Positions 1-7,570 of a stretch of 64,000 nt of DNA are shown in pieces. The notes beneath the pieces were generated by a model. That model was not told where the DNA came from and did no database searches. It was given only the letters and a program-made list of their open reading frames with translations. A program made the translations under genes and the position numbers. The first letter of the stretch is position 1; each line of letters starts with the position of its first letter. This stretch comes from Candidatus Zhuqueibacterota bacterium (GTDB taxonomy: Bacteria > Zhuqueibacterota > Zhuqueibacteria > Oceanimicrobiales > Oceanimicrobiaceae): assembly GCA_029262055.1 (NCBI GenBank), contig JAJDAD010000092.1, forward strand, positions 1 to 64,000, in the 5' to 3' direction.

Positions 1-1
1 C

Positions 2-124
2 ACCATCCACACCGGAAAGCTCGAAGGCATCAACAACAAAATCAAGGTCATCAAAAGAAAAGCATATGGATATCACGACCTACGATACTTCGGTCTCAAA
101 ATTATTCATGCAACTAGCAGCTAA
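2..124 (+). mobile_element. C-terminal end of an ISL3-family transposase (cut by window edge)
   Basis: Frame 2 reads 40 residues to a TAA at 122-124, with no start in the window. It contains the segment EGINNKIKVIKRKAYGYHD followed by LRYFGLKIIHA, which is the characteristic end of ISL3 (IS204/IS1001/IS1165-type) DDE transposases: the acidic catalytic residue of the last DDE position lies in the K-L-E-G-x-N-N-K-I-K stretch. The rest of the gene lies left of the window, so whether the element is intact cannot be judged. It is the only transposase trace seen in the 64 kb. Confidence 0.8.
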
Positions 125-126
125 AA

Positions 127-138
127 GTCAGAAGAACC
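127..138 (+). repeat. possible right terminal inverted repeat of the ISL3-type element
   Basis: The bases GTCAGAAGAACC follow the transposase stop by two bases. ISL3-family ends generally begin GG(T/C)TCTT on the outer side, and the reverse complement here, GGTTCTTCTGAC, fits that pattern. If so, the element ends near 138 and the AT-rich 8 bp after it (139-146) would be one copy of the target duplication. The left end is outside the window, so this is inference. Confidence 0.4.
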
Positions 139-211
139 TTATTTAGATGATAGATGTGCCGGTGAAGAAGTTAATTGTGATAAGTAGAACAACCCAAGAA
201 GGAGTTTATTC

Positions 212-640
212 GTGAGTAGAACATTAGCTATTCTGAAACCTGATTGCACCGGACGCAAACTGATAGGACAGGTGCTGGCCCGAATTGAAAGTGCCGGCTT
301 CAAAATCCTTGCGACCAAGATGGTGCGTATGACCGGGGAAACTGCCGGACAGTTTTATGCCGTACATCGCGAGCGTCCCTTTTATGGCGAGCTGGTTGAG
401 TTCATGAGTTCGGGGACAGCGGTCCCGGTAGTGCTGGAAAAAGAGAATGCGGTCAGTGCCTTTCGCAACCTGATTGGCGCCACCGATCCGGCCGAAGCCG
501 ATGCCGGCACCATCCGCCGTGATTTTGCTGAAAGCAAGCAGAACAATATTGTGCACGGGTCAGATTCGGATGAAAACGCCGCCATCGAGATTTCATTCTT
601 TTTTTCTGAGAAGGAAATTGTAGAGAATGGTCGTGTGTAA
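212..640 (+). CDS. ndk: nucleoside diphosphate kinase
   Basis: This 142-residue protein has the full length of bacterial NDK. It transfers the gamma-phosphate of ATP onto NDPs through a phosphohistidine. The opening TLAILKPDC and the active-site segment NIVHGSDS, with the catalytic histidine followed by GSDS, are both present, and the C-terminus (EISFFFSE) is typical. The start is GTG at 212, eight bases after AAGGAG at 199-204. It stands alone between the IS fragment and the promoter of the lipid operon. No clear promoter was found for it; the IS end lies only about 70 bp upstream. Confidence 0.97.
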   Translation: MSRTLAILKPDCTGRKLIGQVLARIESAGFKILATKMVRMTGETAGQFYAVHRERPFYGELVEFMSSGTAVPVVLEKENAVSAFRNLIGATDPAEADAGTIRRDFAESKQNNIVHGSDSDENAAIEISFFFSEKEIVENGRV

Positions 641-668
641 TACCGTATTGAGCACGCCAGTTTTGTGC

Positions 669-697
669 TTGACTCTTGACAATTTATTAATTATATT
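669..697 (+). promoter_or_regulatory. sigma70-type promoter of the yceD-rpmF-plsX-fab operon
   Basis: TTGACT at 669-674 and TATATT at 692-697 are separated by exactly 17 bp, giving a start of transcription near 704, about 24 bases before the ATG at 728. A second TTGACA at 676-681 has no -10 at workable distance. Spacing and both hexamers are close to consensus. Confidence 0.75.
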
Positions 698-727
698 CGC
701 GTTTTCCGGCTTTACTGCAGGACCAAA

Positions 728-1240
728 ATGAAAGTTGGGATTCAGTCTTTAAAGGGTGGACTCAACGCTTTCACGTTCGACGTTGACGTCGCAGACATTG
801 AGTTTGATGACGAAAATTTTGAATTGGTGCAAGTGAATGTCCGCAGCAAAGTCGACAAGAATGAGCAGAGCGTTGTCGTCACCTCAGATGTGACATCAAT
901 CATAAAGTTGACCTGTGACGCTTGTCTTGAATCCTTCTCTGGCACATTAGAAGATAGCTATGTTCTACTCTACGCTTCTGACAAGGATGCCATGGAACCG
1001 GATGACGAAGTCAGGTTGATCTCCAGCGGGACTCAGTTTATTGACTTGACTGAGGGGCTGCGAGAATCCATTCTTGTGTCTTTGCCCATACGTTTCAAAT
1101 GTTCCGACAACTGCAAAGGCCTCTGCGACCAGTGCGGTTGTAATTTGAATACCTCGCAGTGTAGTTGTGGCAAAGAATCGACGGACCCAAGATGGGACCA
1201 GCTCAAGGGGCTTCTGGGACAAGATAGGCCGTCGAGCTGA
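728..1240 (+). CDS. YceD/DUF177 family protein, metal-binding, 23S rRNA accumulation factor-like
   Basis: The 170-residue protein matches the YceD/DUF177 family in length and in its cysteine pattern: CDACLESF near residues 65-72 and CKGLCDQCGCN near 130-140, followed by further cysteines in CSCG. Family members are encoded directly upstream of rpmF and plsX in very many bacteria and are implicated in 23S rRNA accumulation in E. coli and plants. The same order is seen here, with rpmF 30 bases downstream. A weak CAGGA precedes the ATG. The molecular role is not settled. Confidence 0.85.
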   Translation: MKVGIQSLKGGLNAFTFDVDVADIEFDDENFELVQVNVRSKVDKNEQSVVVTSDVTSIIKLTCDACLESFSGTLEDSYVLLYASDKDAMEPDDEVRLISSGTQFIDLTEGLRESILVSLPIRFKCSDNCKGLCDQCGCNLNTSQCSCGKESTDPRWDQLKGLLGQDRPSS

Positions 1241-1270
1241 CCATCTTTAAAATAGCTTAGGAGAACAAAA

Positions 1271-1453
1271 GTGGCTTTACCGAAGCGGAAGATATCCAAG
1301 TCTCGAGGGAGAAAGAGACGTACACATTGGAAGCTCAGCACTCCAAATGTAGCTGAGTGTTCACATTGTCACCAGCCTATGTTGCCGCACCGAGCCTGCC
1401 CGAATTGTGGTTATTATGCGGGAAGATCGGTGTTCATTCCAAAAGAGGCCTAG
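1271..1453 (+). CDS. rpmF: 50S ribosomal protein L32
   Basis: A 60-residue basic protein opening ALPKRKISKSRGRKRR and containing a zinc ribbon: CSHCHQPM followed by CPNCGYYAGR, that is two CxxC pairs. Both are hallmarks of bacterial L32 of the zinc-binding (C+) type. Translation starts at GTG 1271 after TAGGAG. It lies between the DUF177 gene and plsX, the classic rpmF-plsX arrangement that couples ribosome synthesis with phospholipid synthesis. Confidence 0.96.
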   Translation: MALPKRKISKSRGRKRRTHWKLSTPNVAECSHCHQPMLPHRACPNCGYYAGRSVFIPKEA

Positions 1454-1517
1454 TACCTTCTCTGGGAACAGTGGATGTGCGCGGTAAGGTGCGTGCCGTA
1501 GGAATTAAGGAAGCCCC

Positions 1518-2537
1518 ATGAGAATTGCTGTCGACGCCATGGGTGGAGATTACGCACCAGAGGCCGTCATTCACGGAGGAGTTGAGGCTGCCAGGGCGGG
1601 AAAAGGGGAATATGAAATAGTCTTTGTGGGTGATGAGCCTGTCATCCGCAACTATCTTTCCCGCCACTTTCGAATTCAAGAACTGAAAACAAGTGTAATT
1701 CACGCCTCACAGTGTGTTGAGATGCATGAATCGCCGCTGGCTGCGCTGAAAGCTAAGCCCGACGCATCGATTGCGGTGGCGATGGCCTTGCATAAACGCG
1801 GTGAAGTTGATGCAGTCGTGAGTGCGGGACACACAGGGGCCGTTATGGCTTCTGGACTGTTTTGTTTGGGTAGAATTAGTGGTGTCCGGCGCCCGGCGAT
1901 CGGGTCTCTGGTACCTCATGGCCAGGGTGTCACGTTTCTGATCGACGTTGGCGCCAACCTCGAGTGTAAGGCCGTGAACCTTCTCCAGTTCGGTTTGATG
2001 GGAGACATTTATATGAAAAATGTCTACCATTTACAGAATCCGCGAGTCGCCCTGCTCAATATCGGCGAGGAAGCAACCAAGGGACGCAGTGTGATGCAGG
2101 AAGCACATAATTTGCTTGTGCAGTCCAAGCTGAACTTTGTGGGCAATATCGAAGGACGCGACATCATGGGCGGTGAAATCGACGTAATCGTTTCGGATGG
2201 CTTTGTCGGAAACGTCGTCCTGAAGTTTGCAGAGAGTTTCAATGGTGTCTATTCAAAGACGCTGAAGCGCAAAATCGGCAAGAAGGTATTTTCAAAAGTG
2301 GGTGCCTTTTTGCTTAAACCCACATTTAACCGGTTGCGCAGGATTTACGACTACGAAGAATATGGCGGCGCCCCTTTGCTTGGTATCAACGGGACGTGTG
2401 TCATCTGCCATGGGGGCTCGACGCCCAAGGCCATAAAGAATGCTGTAAGCGAAGCTTTTACAATGATCCGCCAAAACGTTAATCAGAAGATTAGCGATGC
2501 ACTTGTAGTTGCGAGCGAGGAAGAGCATGCAGAATAA
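1518..2537 (+). CDS. plsX: phosphate acyltransferase PlsX
   Basis: A 339-residue protein of normal PlsX length that opens MRIAVDAMGGDYAPEAVI, the family signature, and continues with SAGHTGAVMASG and LIDVGAN. PlsX makes acyl-phosphate from acyl-ACP and phosphate as the acyl donor for PlsY in phosphatidic acid synthesis. An AAGGAAG ribosome site lies before the ATG. The end overlaps fabH by 11 bases, so the two are translationally coupled. The gene sits in the promoter-669 operon. Confidence 0.97.
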   Translation: MRIAVDAMGGDYAPEAVIHGGVEAARAGKGEYEIVFVGDEPVIRNYLSRHFRIQELKTSVIHASQCVEMHESPLAALKAKPDASIAVAMALHKRGEVDAVVSAGHTGAVMASGLFCLGRISGVRRPAIGSLVPHGQGVTFLIDVGANLECKAVNLLQFGLMGDIYMKNVYHLQNPRVALLNIGEEATKGRSVMQEAHNLLVQSKLNFVGNIEGRDIMGGEIDVIVSDGFVGNVVLKFAESFNGVYSKTLKRKIGKKVFSKVGAFLLKPTFNRLRRIYDYEEYGGAPLLGINGTCVICHGGSTPKAIKNAVSEAFTMIRQNVNQKISDALVVASEEEHAE

Positions 2538-3516
2538 TACAGGCTCCATGATCTTGGGCACCGGGGTGTCTATCCCCCCAAAGGTTCTGACCAACGGCGA
2601 TCTAGAGAAGATTGTGGATACCAGCGACGAATGGATCCAGACTCGCACCGGAATGCAAGTGCGCCACATCGTCGACGACAAACTAAACAACTCTGATCTT
2701 GCATCCGAGGCTGCCCAAAATGCTCTGCAAGCGGCCGGCGTAGCAGCCGAAGAAATCGATACAATTGTGGTTGCAACCGTTACCGGGGACGTGACTTTCC
2801 CGTCAACGGCGTGTTACGTACAGGACAAGATAGGTGCGATAAACGCTGCGGCTTTCGACATCCAGGCAGCGTGTTCCGGTTTCATATTCGGACTCGGAAT
2901 CGCCGACAGTTTCATCAACACCGGGCAGGGCAAGAAGATATTGGTGATCGGTAGCGAGGTATTGACCCGGATAGTGGACTGGAAGGATCGTTCTACCTGC
3001 GTTTTGTTCGGGGACGCAGCCGGCGCAGCCGTGATTGGACCCTCGAATGGCGACGGCCGTGGAATTCTCGCGACATTCATGAAGACGGACGGCAGGCTCA
3101 CTGAACTTCTCTGTATGCCGGGTGGCGGTAGCAAGTTTCCCGCCGAAGTAGCGCTGCGCGAGAATCTCAACAACATCAAGATGGAAGGGCCGGAAGTTTT
3201 CAAGGCAGCCGTGCGCGCGATGGGGGACGCAGCCATGCACATCATGGAAAAAGCCGGCATATCTGCCGAGGATATCGACCTGATGATCCCGCATCAGGCA
3301 AACAAACGAATCATCGATGCCACCGCCAGGCGCATGAAGTTGCCGGCGGAAAAAGTATATGTAAATCTGCAAGACTACGGCAATACCTCAGCCGCATCTA
3401 TTCCGGTTGCTCTGGACGAAGCGAAAGACAAGGGTCTTCTAAAAGAGGGAGATGTCTGTGTGATGGTTGCCTTTGGCGGCGGATTTACCTGGGGTTCGGC
3501 AGCAATACGGATCTGA
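2527..3516 (+). CDS. fabH: 3-oxoacyl-ACP synthase III
   Basis: The initiating condensing enzyme of type II fatty acid synthesis (acetyl-CoA plus malonyl-ACP). With the ATG at 2527 it is 329 residues. The catalytic Cys116 is in FDIQAACSGFI, the histidine in MIPHQANKR and the asparagine in DYGNTSAAS, so the Cys-His-Asn triad is complete. The ATG at 2527 is preceded by GAGGAAG, which is why it is preferred over the in-frame TTG at 2509. The start lies inside the last codons of plsX. Confidence 0.97.
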   Translation: MQNNTGSMILGTGVSIPPKVLTNGDLEKIVDTSDEWIQTRTGMQVRHIVDDKLNNSDLASEAAQNALQAAGVAAEEIDTIVVATVTGDVTFPSTACYVQDKIGAINAAAFDIQAACSGFIFGLGIADSFINTGQGKKILVIGSEVLTRIVDWKDRSTCVLFGDAAGAAVIGPSNGDGRGILATFMKTDGRLTELLCMPGGGSKFPAEVALRENLNNIKMEGPEVFKAAVRAMGDAAMHIMEKAGISAEDIDLMIPHQANKRIIDATARRMKLPAEKVYVNLQDYGNTSAASIPVALDEAKDKGLLKEGDVCVMVAFGGGFTWGSAAIRI

Positions 3517-3543
3517 CGTTCGGTTTAGTAGGAGAAAAGGACA

Positions 3544-4452
3544 ATTAAGACCGCTTTCGTGTTTCCAGGCCAGGGGGCCCAGTTTGTAGGGATGGCCCGT
3601 GACCTTTACGACAGTTCTGACGAGATCAGAAATCTCTACGCGACATCATCCGAAATCCTCGGTTTTGATCTTGCGCAAAGGTGTTTTGAAGGTCCCGAAG
3701 AAGAGCTTAAGCAGACCCGTGTCACACAGCCTGCCATTTTCGTCCACAGCGCTGCGCTCCTTCACTTTTTACGGAACTCTGACCTCAAGCCGGACATGGT
3801 TGCCGGCCATAGTCTTGGCGAGTATTCCGCCCTCTATTGCGCCGGAATTCTCAGCTTTGAACAAGGTCTCGGTCTGGTGAAGGTCCGCGCCGAACTCATG
3901 CAGCAGGCTGGTGAAAAAAATGCCGGCACAATGGCGGCGATCATCGGGCTGGACGATCAAGCTTTGCTCAAGGTCTGTGAAGACGCAAGTACTGCCGGAG
4001 TCGTTGCGGTCGCCAATTTTAACTCACCATCCCAAACCGTCATCTCGGGAGCGGTCGCCGGGGTTGAAAAAGCGATGGAGTTGGCCGCGGAAGCCGGAGC
4101 AAAACGGACGGTGCCACTGGTTGTTGGCGGCGCGTTTCATTCACCGTTGATGGATTATGCAACCGACGGCCTGAAGCAGGCGATCATGCAAGCTGAATTC
4201 GCGCCAGCCAGGGTTCCGGTCTACTCAAATGTTCTTGCCGAACCTCTTGTCGACCTGAACCAGATAAAGGATCTGCTGGTCCGGCAAATGACCAGTCCTG
4301 TGTGCTGGGCTCAAATTGTTGGCAATATGATTCGGGACGGCGCCACTGAGTTTTATGAGATCGGTCCAGGCTCCGTACTGACCGGGCTCCTCAGGCGTAT
4401 CGACCGTAGCGTTACCGGAAAAGCTTTGAACGAATTAGAGAAAGTCATCTGA
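3544..4452 (+). CDS. fabD: malonyl-CoA:ACP transacylase, probable ATT start
   Basis: This enzyme loads malonyl groups onto ACP. GHSLGEYSALYC holds the catalytic serine, GGAFHSPLM the histidine, and the protein opens with the family's AFVFPGQGAQ strand. Reading frame: a stop TAG at 3529-3531 is followed by GAG AAA AGG ACA ATT AAG ACC GCT TTC GTG. The only canonical codon, GTG 3559, falls inside the conserved first strand and lies 24 bases from the AGGAG at 3530-3534. ATT at 3544 is nine bases from that site and gives the normal N-terminus (I/M-KTAFVFPGQG), 302 residues. The family call is certain; the start is inferred. Confidence 0.95.
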   Translation: MKTAFVFPGQGAQFVGMARDLYDSSDEIRNLYATSSEILGFDLAQRCFEGPEEELKQTRVTQPAIFVHSAALLHFLRNSDLKPDMVAGHSLGEYSALYCAGILSFEQGLGLVKVRAELMQQAGEKNAGTMAAIIGLDDQALLKVCEDASTAGVVAVANFNSPSQTVISGAVAGVEKAMELAAEAGAKRTVPLVVGGAFHSPLMDYATDGLKQAIMQAEFAPARVPVYSNVLAEPLVDLNQIKDLLVRQMTSPVCWAQIVGNMIRDGATEFYEIGPGSVLTGLLRRIDRSVTGKALNELEKVI

Positions 4453-4453
4453 A

Positions 4454-5197
4454 ATGCTGCCACTTGAAAACAAGACTGCAATTGTAACAGGCGCTTCCAG
4501 AGGTATTGGCCGGGCCATCGCTTTGAGATTGGCCGGCGAAGGCGCAACATTGGTGGTAACCGCTACTTCCGTGGAGGGTGCGCGCAACACCGCGTCTGCA
4601 ATCGTTGAGGCCGGTGGCAAAGCCCGGGCAGCGGCAGTGAATGTTGCAGAGTTCTCCCAAGTCGATTCTTTGCTGAAAGAGACCAAAGACACTGAAGGCA
4701 GTATTGATATTCTGGTAAACAATGCCGGCATTACGCGGGACAATCTTCTGCTCCGCATGAGTCAGGAACAATGGGACGAGGTTCTTGCCGTCAACCTGAA
4801 AGGGACCTTCAATTGCATTCGTGCTGCCAGCAAGGTCCTGATGAAGCAGCGTGCGGGAAAGATCATAAACATCACTTCTGTGGTCGGTGTTATGGGCAAT
4901 GCAGGTCAGGCCAACTATTGTGCCTCTAAAGCAGGCGTAATAGGGCTGACGAAATCTGTTGCACGGGAATTGGCGCCGCGCAATATTCAAGTAAATGCGG
5001 TGGCGCCCGGTTTCATTGCCACGGATATGACCGCGGACTTGCCGGAGGACGTGAAAGACGGCCTGCTTGGCAGCATTCCTCTCGGGCGGCTTGGCGAGGC
5101 CCGGGATGTTGCAGCCGTCGTTTCTTTTCTGGCCTCCCCGGATTCGGATTACATAACCGGCCAGGTGCTGCATGTAGACGGCGGCATGGCCATGTAG
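4454..5197 (+). CDS. fabG: 3-oxoacyl-ACP reductase
   Basis: A 247-residue short-chain dehydrogenase that reduces beta-ketoacyl-ACP with NADPH. The cofactor loop TGASRGIG lies at residues 12-19, NNAG at 89-92, and the catalytic Ser142, Tyr155 and Lys159 are in ITSVVG and YCASK. The C-terminus HVDGGMAM is typical of FabG. The ATG begins one base after the fabD stop, so the two genes are probably coupled. Confidence 0.97.
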   Translation: MLPLENKTAIVTGASRGIGRAIALRLAGEGATLVVTATSVEGARNTASAIVEAGGKARAAAVNVAEFSQVDSLLKETKDTEGSIDILVNNAGITRDNLLLRMSQEQWDEVLAVNLKGTFNCIRAASKVLMKQRAGKIINITSVVGVMGNAGQANYCASKAGVIGLTKSVARELAPRNIQVNAVAPGFIATDMTADLPEDVKDGLLGSIPLGRLGEARDVAAVVSFLASPDSDYITGQVLHVDGGMAM

Positions 5198-5199
5198 AG

Positions 5200-5229
5200 T
5201 TGAACACGGTTGCTAATTTTTGATAAAGT
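5200..5229 (+). promoter_or_regulatory. possible internal promoter for acpP
   Basis: TTGAAC at 5200-5205 and TAAAGT at 5224-5229 are 18 bp apart in the 73-bp gap before acpP. An extra promoter for acpP would fit the high demand for this carrier protein, but the -10 match is only moderate. Confidence 0.4.
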
Positions 5230-5270
5230 AAAGTAAGGTATCTGTCAGCTAACCTAGGAGGGTAAATTAA

Positions 5271-5513
5271 ATGGCTTTGGAAGACAAAGTTAAAGACATA
5301 ATTGTGGAGCAACTCGGGGTTGACGCCGATGAGATCAAGGAAGGTGCCTCTTTCATCGATGATCTGGGTGCCGATTCCCTGGATACTGTCGAACTGGTAA
5401 TGGCCTTCGAAGAAGAGTTCGAGATTGAAATCCCGGATGAAGACGCCGAAACCATGACCACTGTCGGTGACGCCCTCAAGTACTTGAATGGAAAAGTCGG
5501 CTCGGCTGACTGA
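5271..5513 (+). CDS. acpP: acyl carrier protein
   Basis: An acidic 80-residue protein with the phosphopantetheine attachment motif [13 protein letters not shown]; the serine is residue 36. It carries the growing acyl chain for all the enzymes encoded around it and probably for PlsX. A strong AGGAGGG precedes the ATG, the best ribosome site in the operon. Helix II-III charge pattern and length are typical. Confidence 0.98.
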   Translation: MALEDKVKDIIVEQLGVDADEIKEGASFIDDLGADSLDTVELVMAFEEEFEIEIPDEDAETMTTVGDALKYLNGKVGSAD

Positions 5514-5536
5514 TTCAAACAAAACTACCATCTGCC

Positions 5537-6787
5537 ATGAATGACAAAACTAAACGCGTTGTCGTCACCGGAATGGGTGTGATTTCGCCCGTCGGGAACG
5601 ATCTCACCACTTTCTGGCAGACGCTGCTGGATGGCAAAGGCGGCGTCGCAAGCATCACTAAGTTTGACACTTCCAGCTTTGCAACCCAATTCGCTGCGGA
5701 AGTCAAGGGCTTTGATCCGGAGGATCACATTGACCGCAAGGAAAGCCGGCGTATGGACATATTTACACACTATGCCATCGCCGCCGCAGACGAAGCGGTC
5801 AAGCGCTCCGGTCTCGACTTCGATTCTGAAGCCAAGGACCGCGTTGGCGTGATCACCGGTTCGGGGATTGGCGGTATGACCACGTTTGAGGCCCAGTCGA
5901 AAGCGCTGCTGGAGCGCGGCCCGCGCCGGATTAGCCCGTTTTTTATCCCGATGATGATTCCTGATATTGCCCCCGGCTATATCTCAATTCGATTTGGTCT
6001 AAACGGGCCTAACTTTGCCACTGTATCCGCCTGCGCGTCGAGTTCGCATGCGATCGGCGAAGCCTTCCGGACAATTCAGCGCGGAGGGGCAGACGTCATG
6101 ATCACCGGAGGCTCGGAGGCTGTCATCACCCCCTTGGGGGTCGGTGGTTTTAATGCCATGAAAGCCCTGTCGACCCGGAATGACGCGCCCGAGAAAGCAA
6201 GCCGCCCCTTTGATTCTGACCGGGACGGATTCGTGATGGGCGAAGGTGCCGGCATGCTTGTCCTGGAAAGCCTTGAGCATGCACAGTCCCGCGGTGCTGA
6301 CATTCAATGTGAAATAGTCGGTGTCGGCTACAGTGCGGACGCGCATCACATTACTGCGCCCGCACCAAACGGCGAAGGCGCGGTTCTGTCCATGCGCAAT
6401 GCGCTTGCCCACGCAGAAATGCAGATCGACGAGGTGGACTATATCAATGCGCATGGTACTTCGACCCCGCACGGCGATGTTGCAGAGACAAATGCCGTGA
6501 AGCATGTTTTCGGCGAGCACGCAAAGAAAATGAACGTGAGTTCTACCAAGTCCATGATCGGGCACTTGCTCGGAGCCTCGGGTGGGGTTGAGTTTATAAC
6601 TGCGGCTATGTCCGTCCGGCATGATATCGTGCATCCGACCATCAATCTGGAAAATCAGGATCCGGCCTGCGACCTAAACTACACGGCGAACAAAGCTCAA
6701 GAAAGAGTTGTCAAGGCTGCTCTTTCTAACTCGTTTGGTTTCGGTGGACACAATGTTTCAATCGTATTGAAGAAATTTCAAGAGTAG
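5537..6787 (+). CDS. fabF: 3-oxoacyl-ACP synthase II
   Basis: The elongating condensing enzyme, 416 residues. The catalytic Cys166 is in TVSACASSSHAIGEA, with the two histidines in NAHGTSTPHGD and SMIGHLLGASG. GFGGHN near the C-terminus is also typical. It follows acpP after 23 bases and precedes rnc, an acpP-fabF-rnc order common to many phyla. Confidence 0.98.
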   Translation: MNDKTKRVVVTGMGVISPVGNDLTTFWQTLLDGKGGVASITKFDTSSFATQFAAEVKGFDPEDHIDRKESRRMDIFTHYAIAAADEAVKRSGLDFDSEAKDRVGVITGSGIGGMTTFEAQSKALLERGPRRISPFFIPMMIPDIAPGYISIRFGLNGPNFATVSACASSSHAIGEAFRTIQRGGADVMITGGSEAVITPLGVGGFNAMKALSTRNDAPEKASRPFDSDRDGFVMGEGAGMLVLESLEHAQSRGADIQCEIVGVGYSADAHHITAPAPNGEGAVLSMRNALAHAEMQIDEVDYINAHGTSTPHGDVAETNAVKHVFGEHAKKMNVSSTKSMIGHLLGASGGVEFITAAMSVRHDIVHPTINLENQDPACDLNYTANKAQERVVKAALSNSFGFGGHNVSIVLKKFQE

Positions 6788-6817
6788 GTGTCATAAATAG
6801 ATCCTCAACAGCTTCGC

Positions 6818-7570
6818 ATGTTCAGCCAATTTAAACTTCGTATTAAGGATTTCTTTTCACCACCTGAGAACGGTCACCAGATAGATTTTTCCGCTCTTAA
6901 AGAGATGCTCGGCTACGATTTTCAGAGCGAGAGACTCTTTGTGCAGGCGTTCAAGCACCGCTCCTATCTTCCCGTAAACCAGGAACAACGTATCGATTCC
7001 AATGAGCGCCTGGAGCTCTTGGGAGACGCCGTTCTGGGTTTGGTCGTAATTGACTTTTTGTATAAGCGTTACCCCCGCAAGGAAGAGGGTGAACTCACGA
7101 ACATGAAGTCCTTGATCGTGAGTCGTAGAGTGCTGGCAAAAGTCTCCCGCGCACTGCGGCTGGGTGAGTTCTTTTTGCTGAGTGAGTCCGAAGAGAGGGC
7201 AGGCGGCCGGAACCGGGCATCGATCAACTCCGATGCGTTCGAGTCCGTCCTGGGTGCTATTTATCTGGACGGTGGACTAGAAAGCGCCAGGGTTTTTGTC
7301 GAGGAAAAACTGCTGTGCAATTTTGAAGATATTATCCAGGATGAGCTGCACACGAACTTCAAAAGCATGCTGCTTGAATATGCGCAGAGCAAAAACCTGG
7401 GATCACCCTGCTATGCTGTCAAGACGATTGACGGCCCGGACCATCAACGCGTATTCACCATTCAGGTGAAACTGCAAGACGACGTTCTCGGTGCGGGTAC
7501 TGCTAAAAGCAAGAAACGCGCAGAACAACTTGCCGCACAAGAAGCCCTGAAGGGCCTCTACCTGATCTAA
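6818..7570 (+). CDS. rnc: ribonuclease III
   Basis: Double-strand-specific endoribonuclease: an N-terminal RNase III domain with the signature NERLELLGDAVLG (residues about 67-79) and SDAFESVLGAIYLDGG, then a double-stranded RNA-binding domain ending KKRAEQLAAQEALKGL. The ATG at 6818 gives 250 residues but lacks a ribosome site. An in-frame ATA at 6797, right after an in-frame TAA and six bases after AGGTG (6786-6790), would add seven residues and may be the true start. Last gene of the lipid operon; it meets the thiolase gene tail to tail with no spacer and no visible terminator. Confidence 0.96.
   Translation: MFSQFKLRIKDFFSPPENGHQIDFSALKEMLGYDFQSERLFVQAFKHRSYLPVNQEQRIDSNERLELLGDAVLGLVVIDFLYKRYPRKEEGELTNMKSLIVSRRVLAKVSRALRLGEFFLLSESEERAGGRNRASINSDAFESVLGAIYLDGGLESARVFVEEKLLCNFEDIIQDELHTNFKSMLLEYAQSKNLGSPCYAVKTIDGPDHQRVFTIQVKLQDDVLGAGTAKSKKRAEQLAAQEALKGLYLI

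Noticed and set aside
5200-5270. Fatty-acid regulator (FapR/FabT-type) operator before acpP or at 700
   Set aside because: No convincing palindrome was found in either spot.
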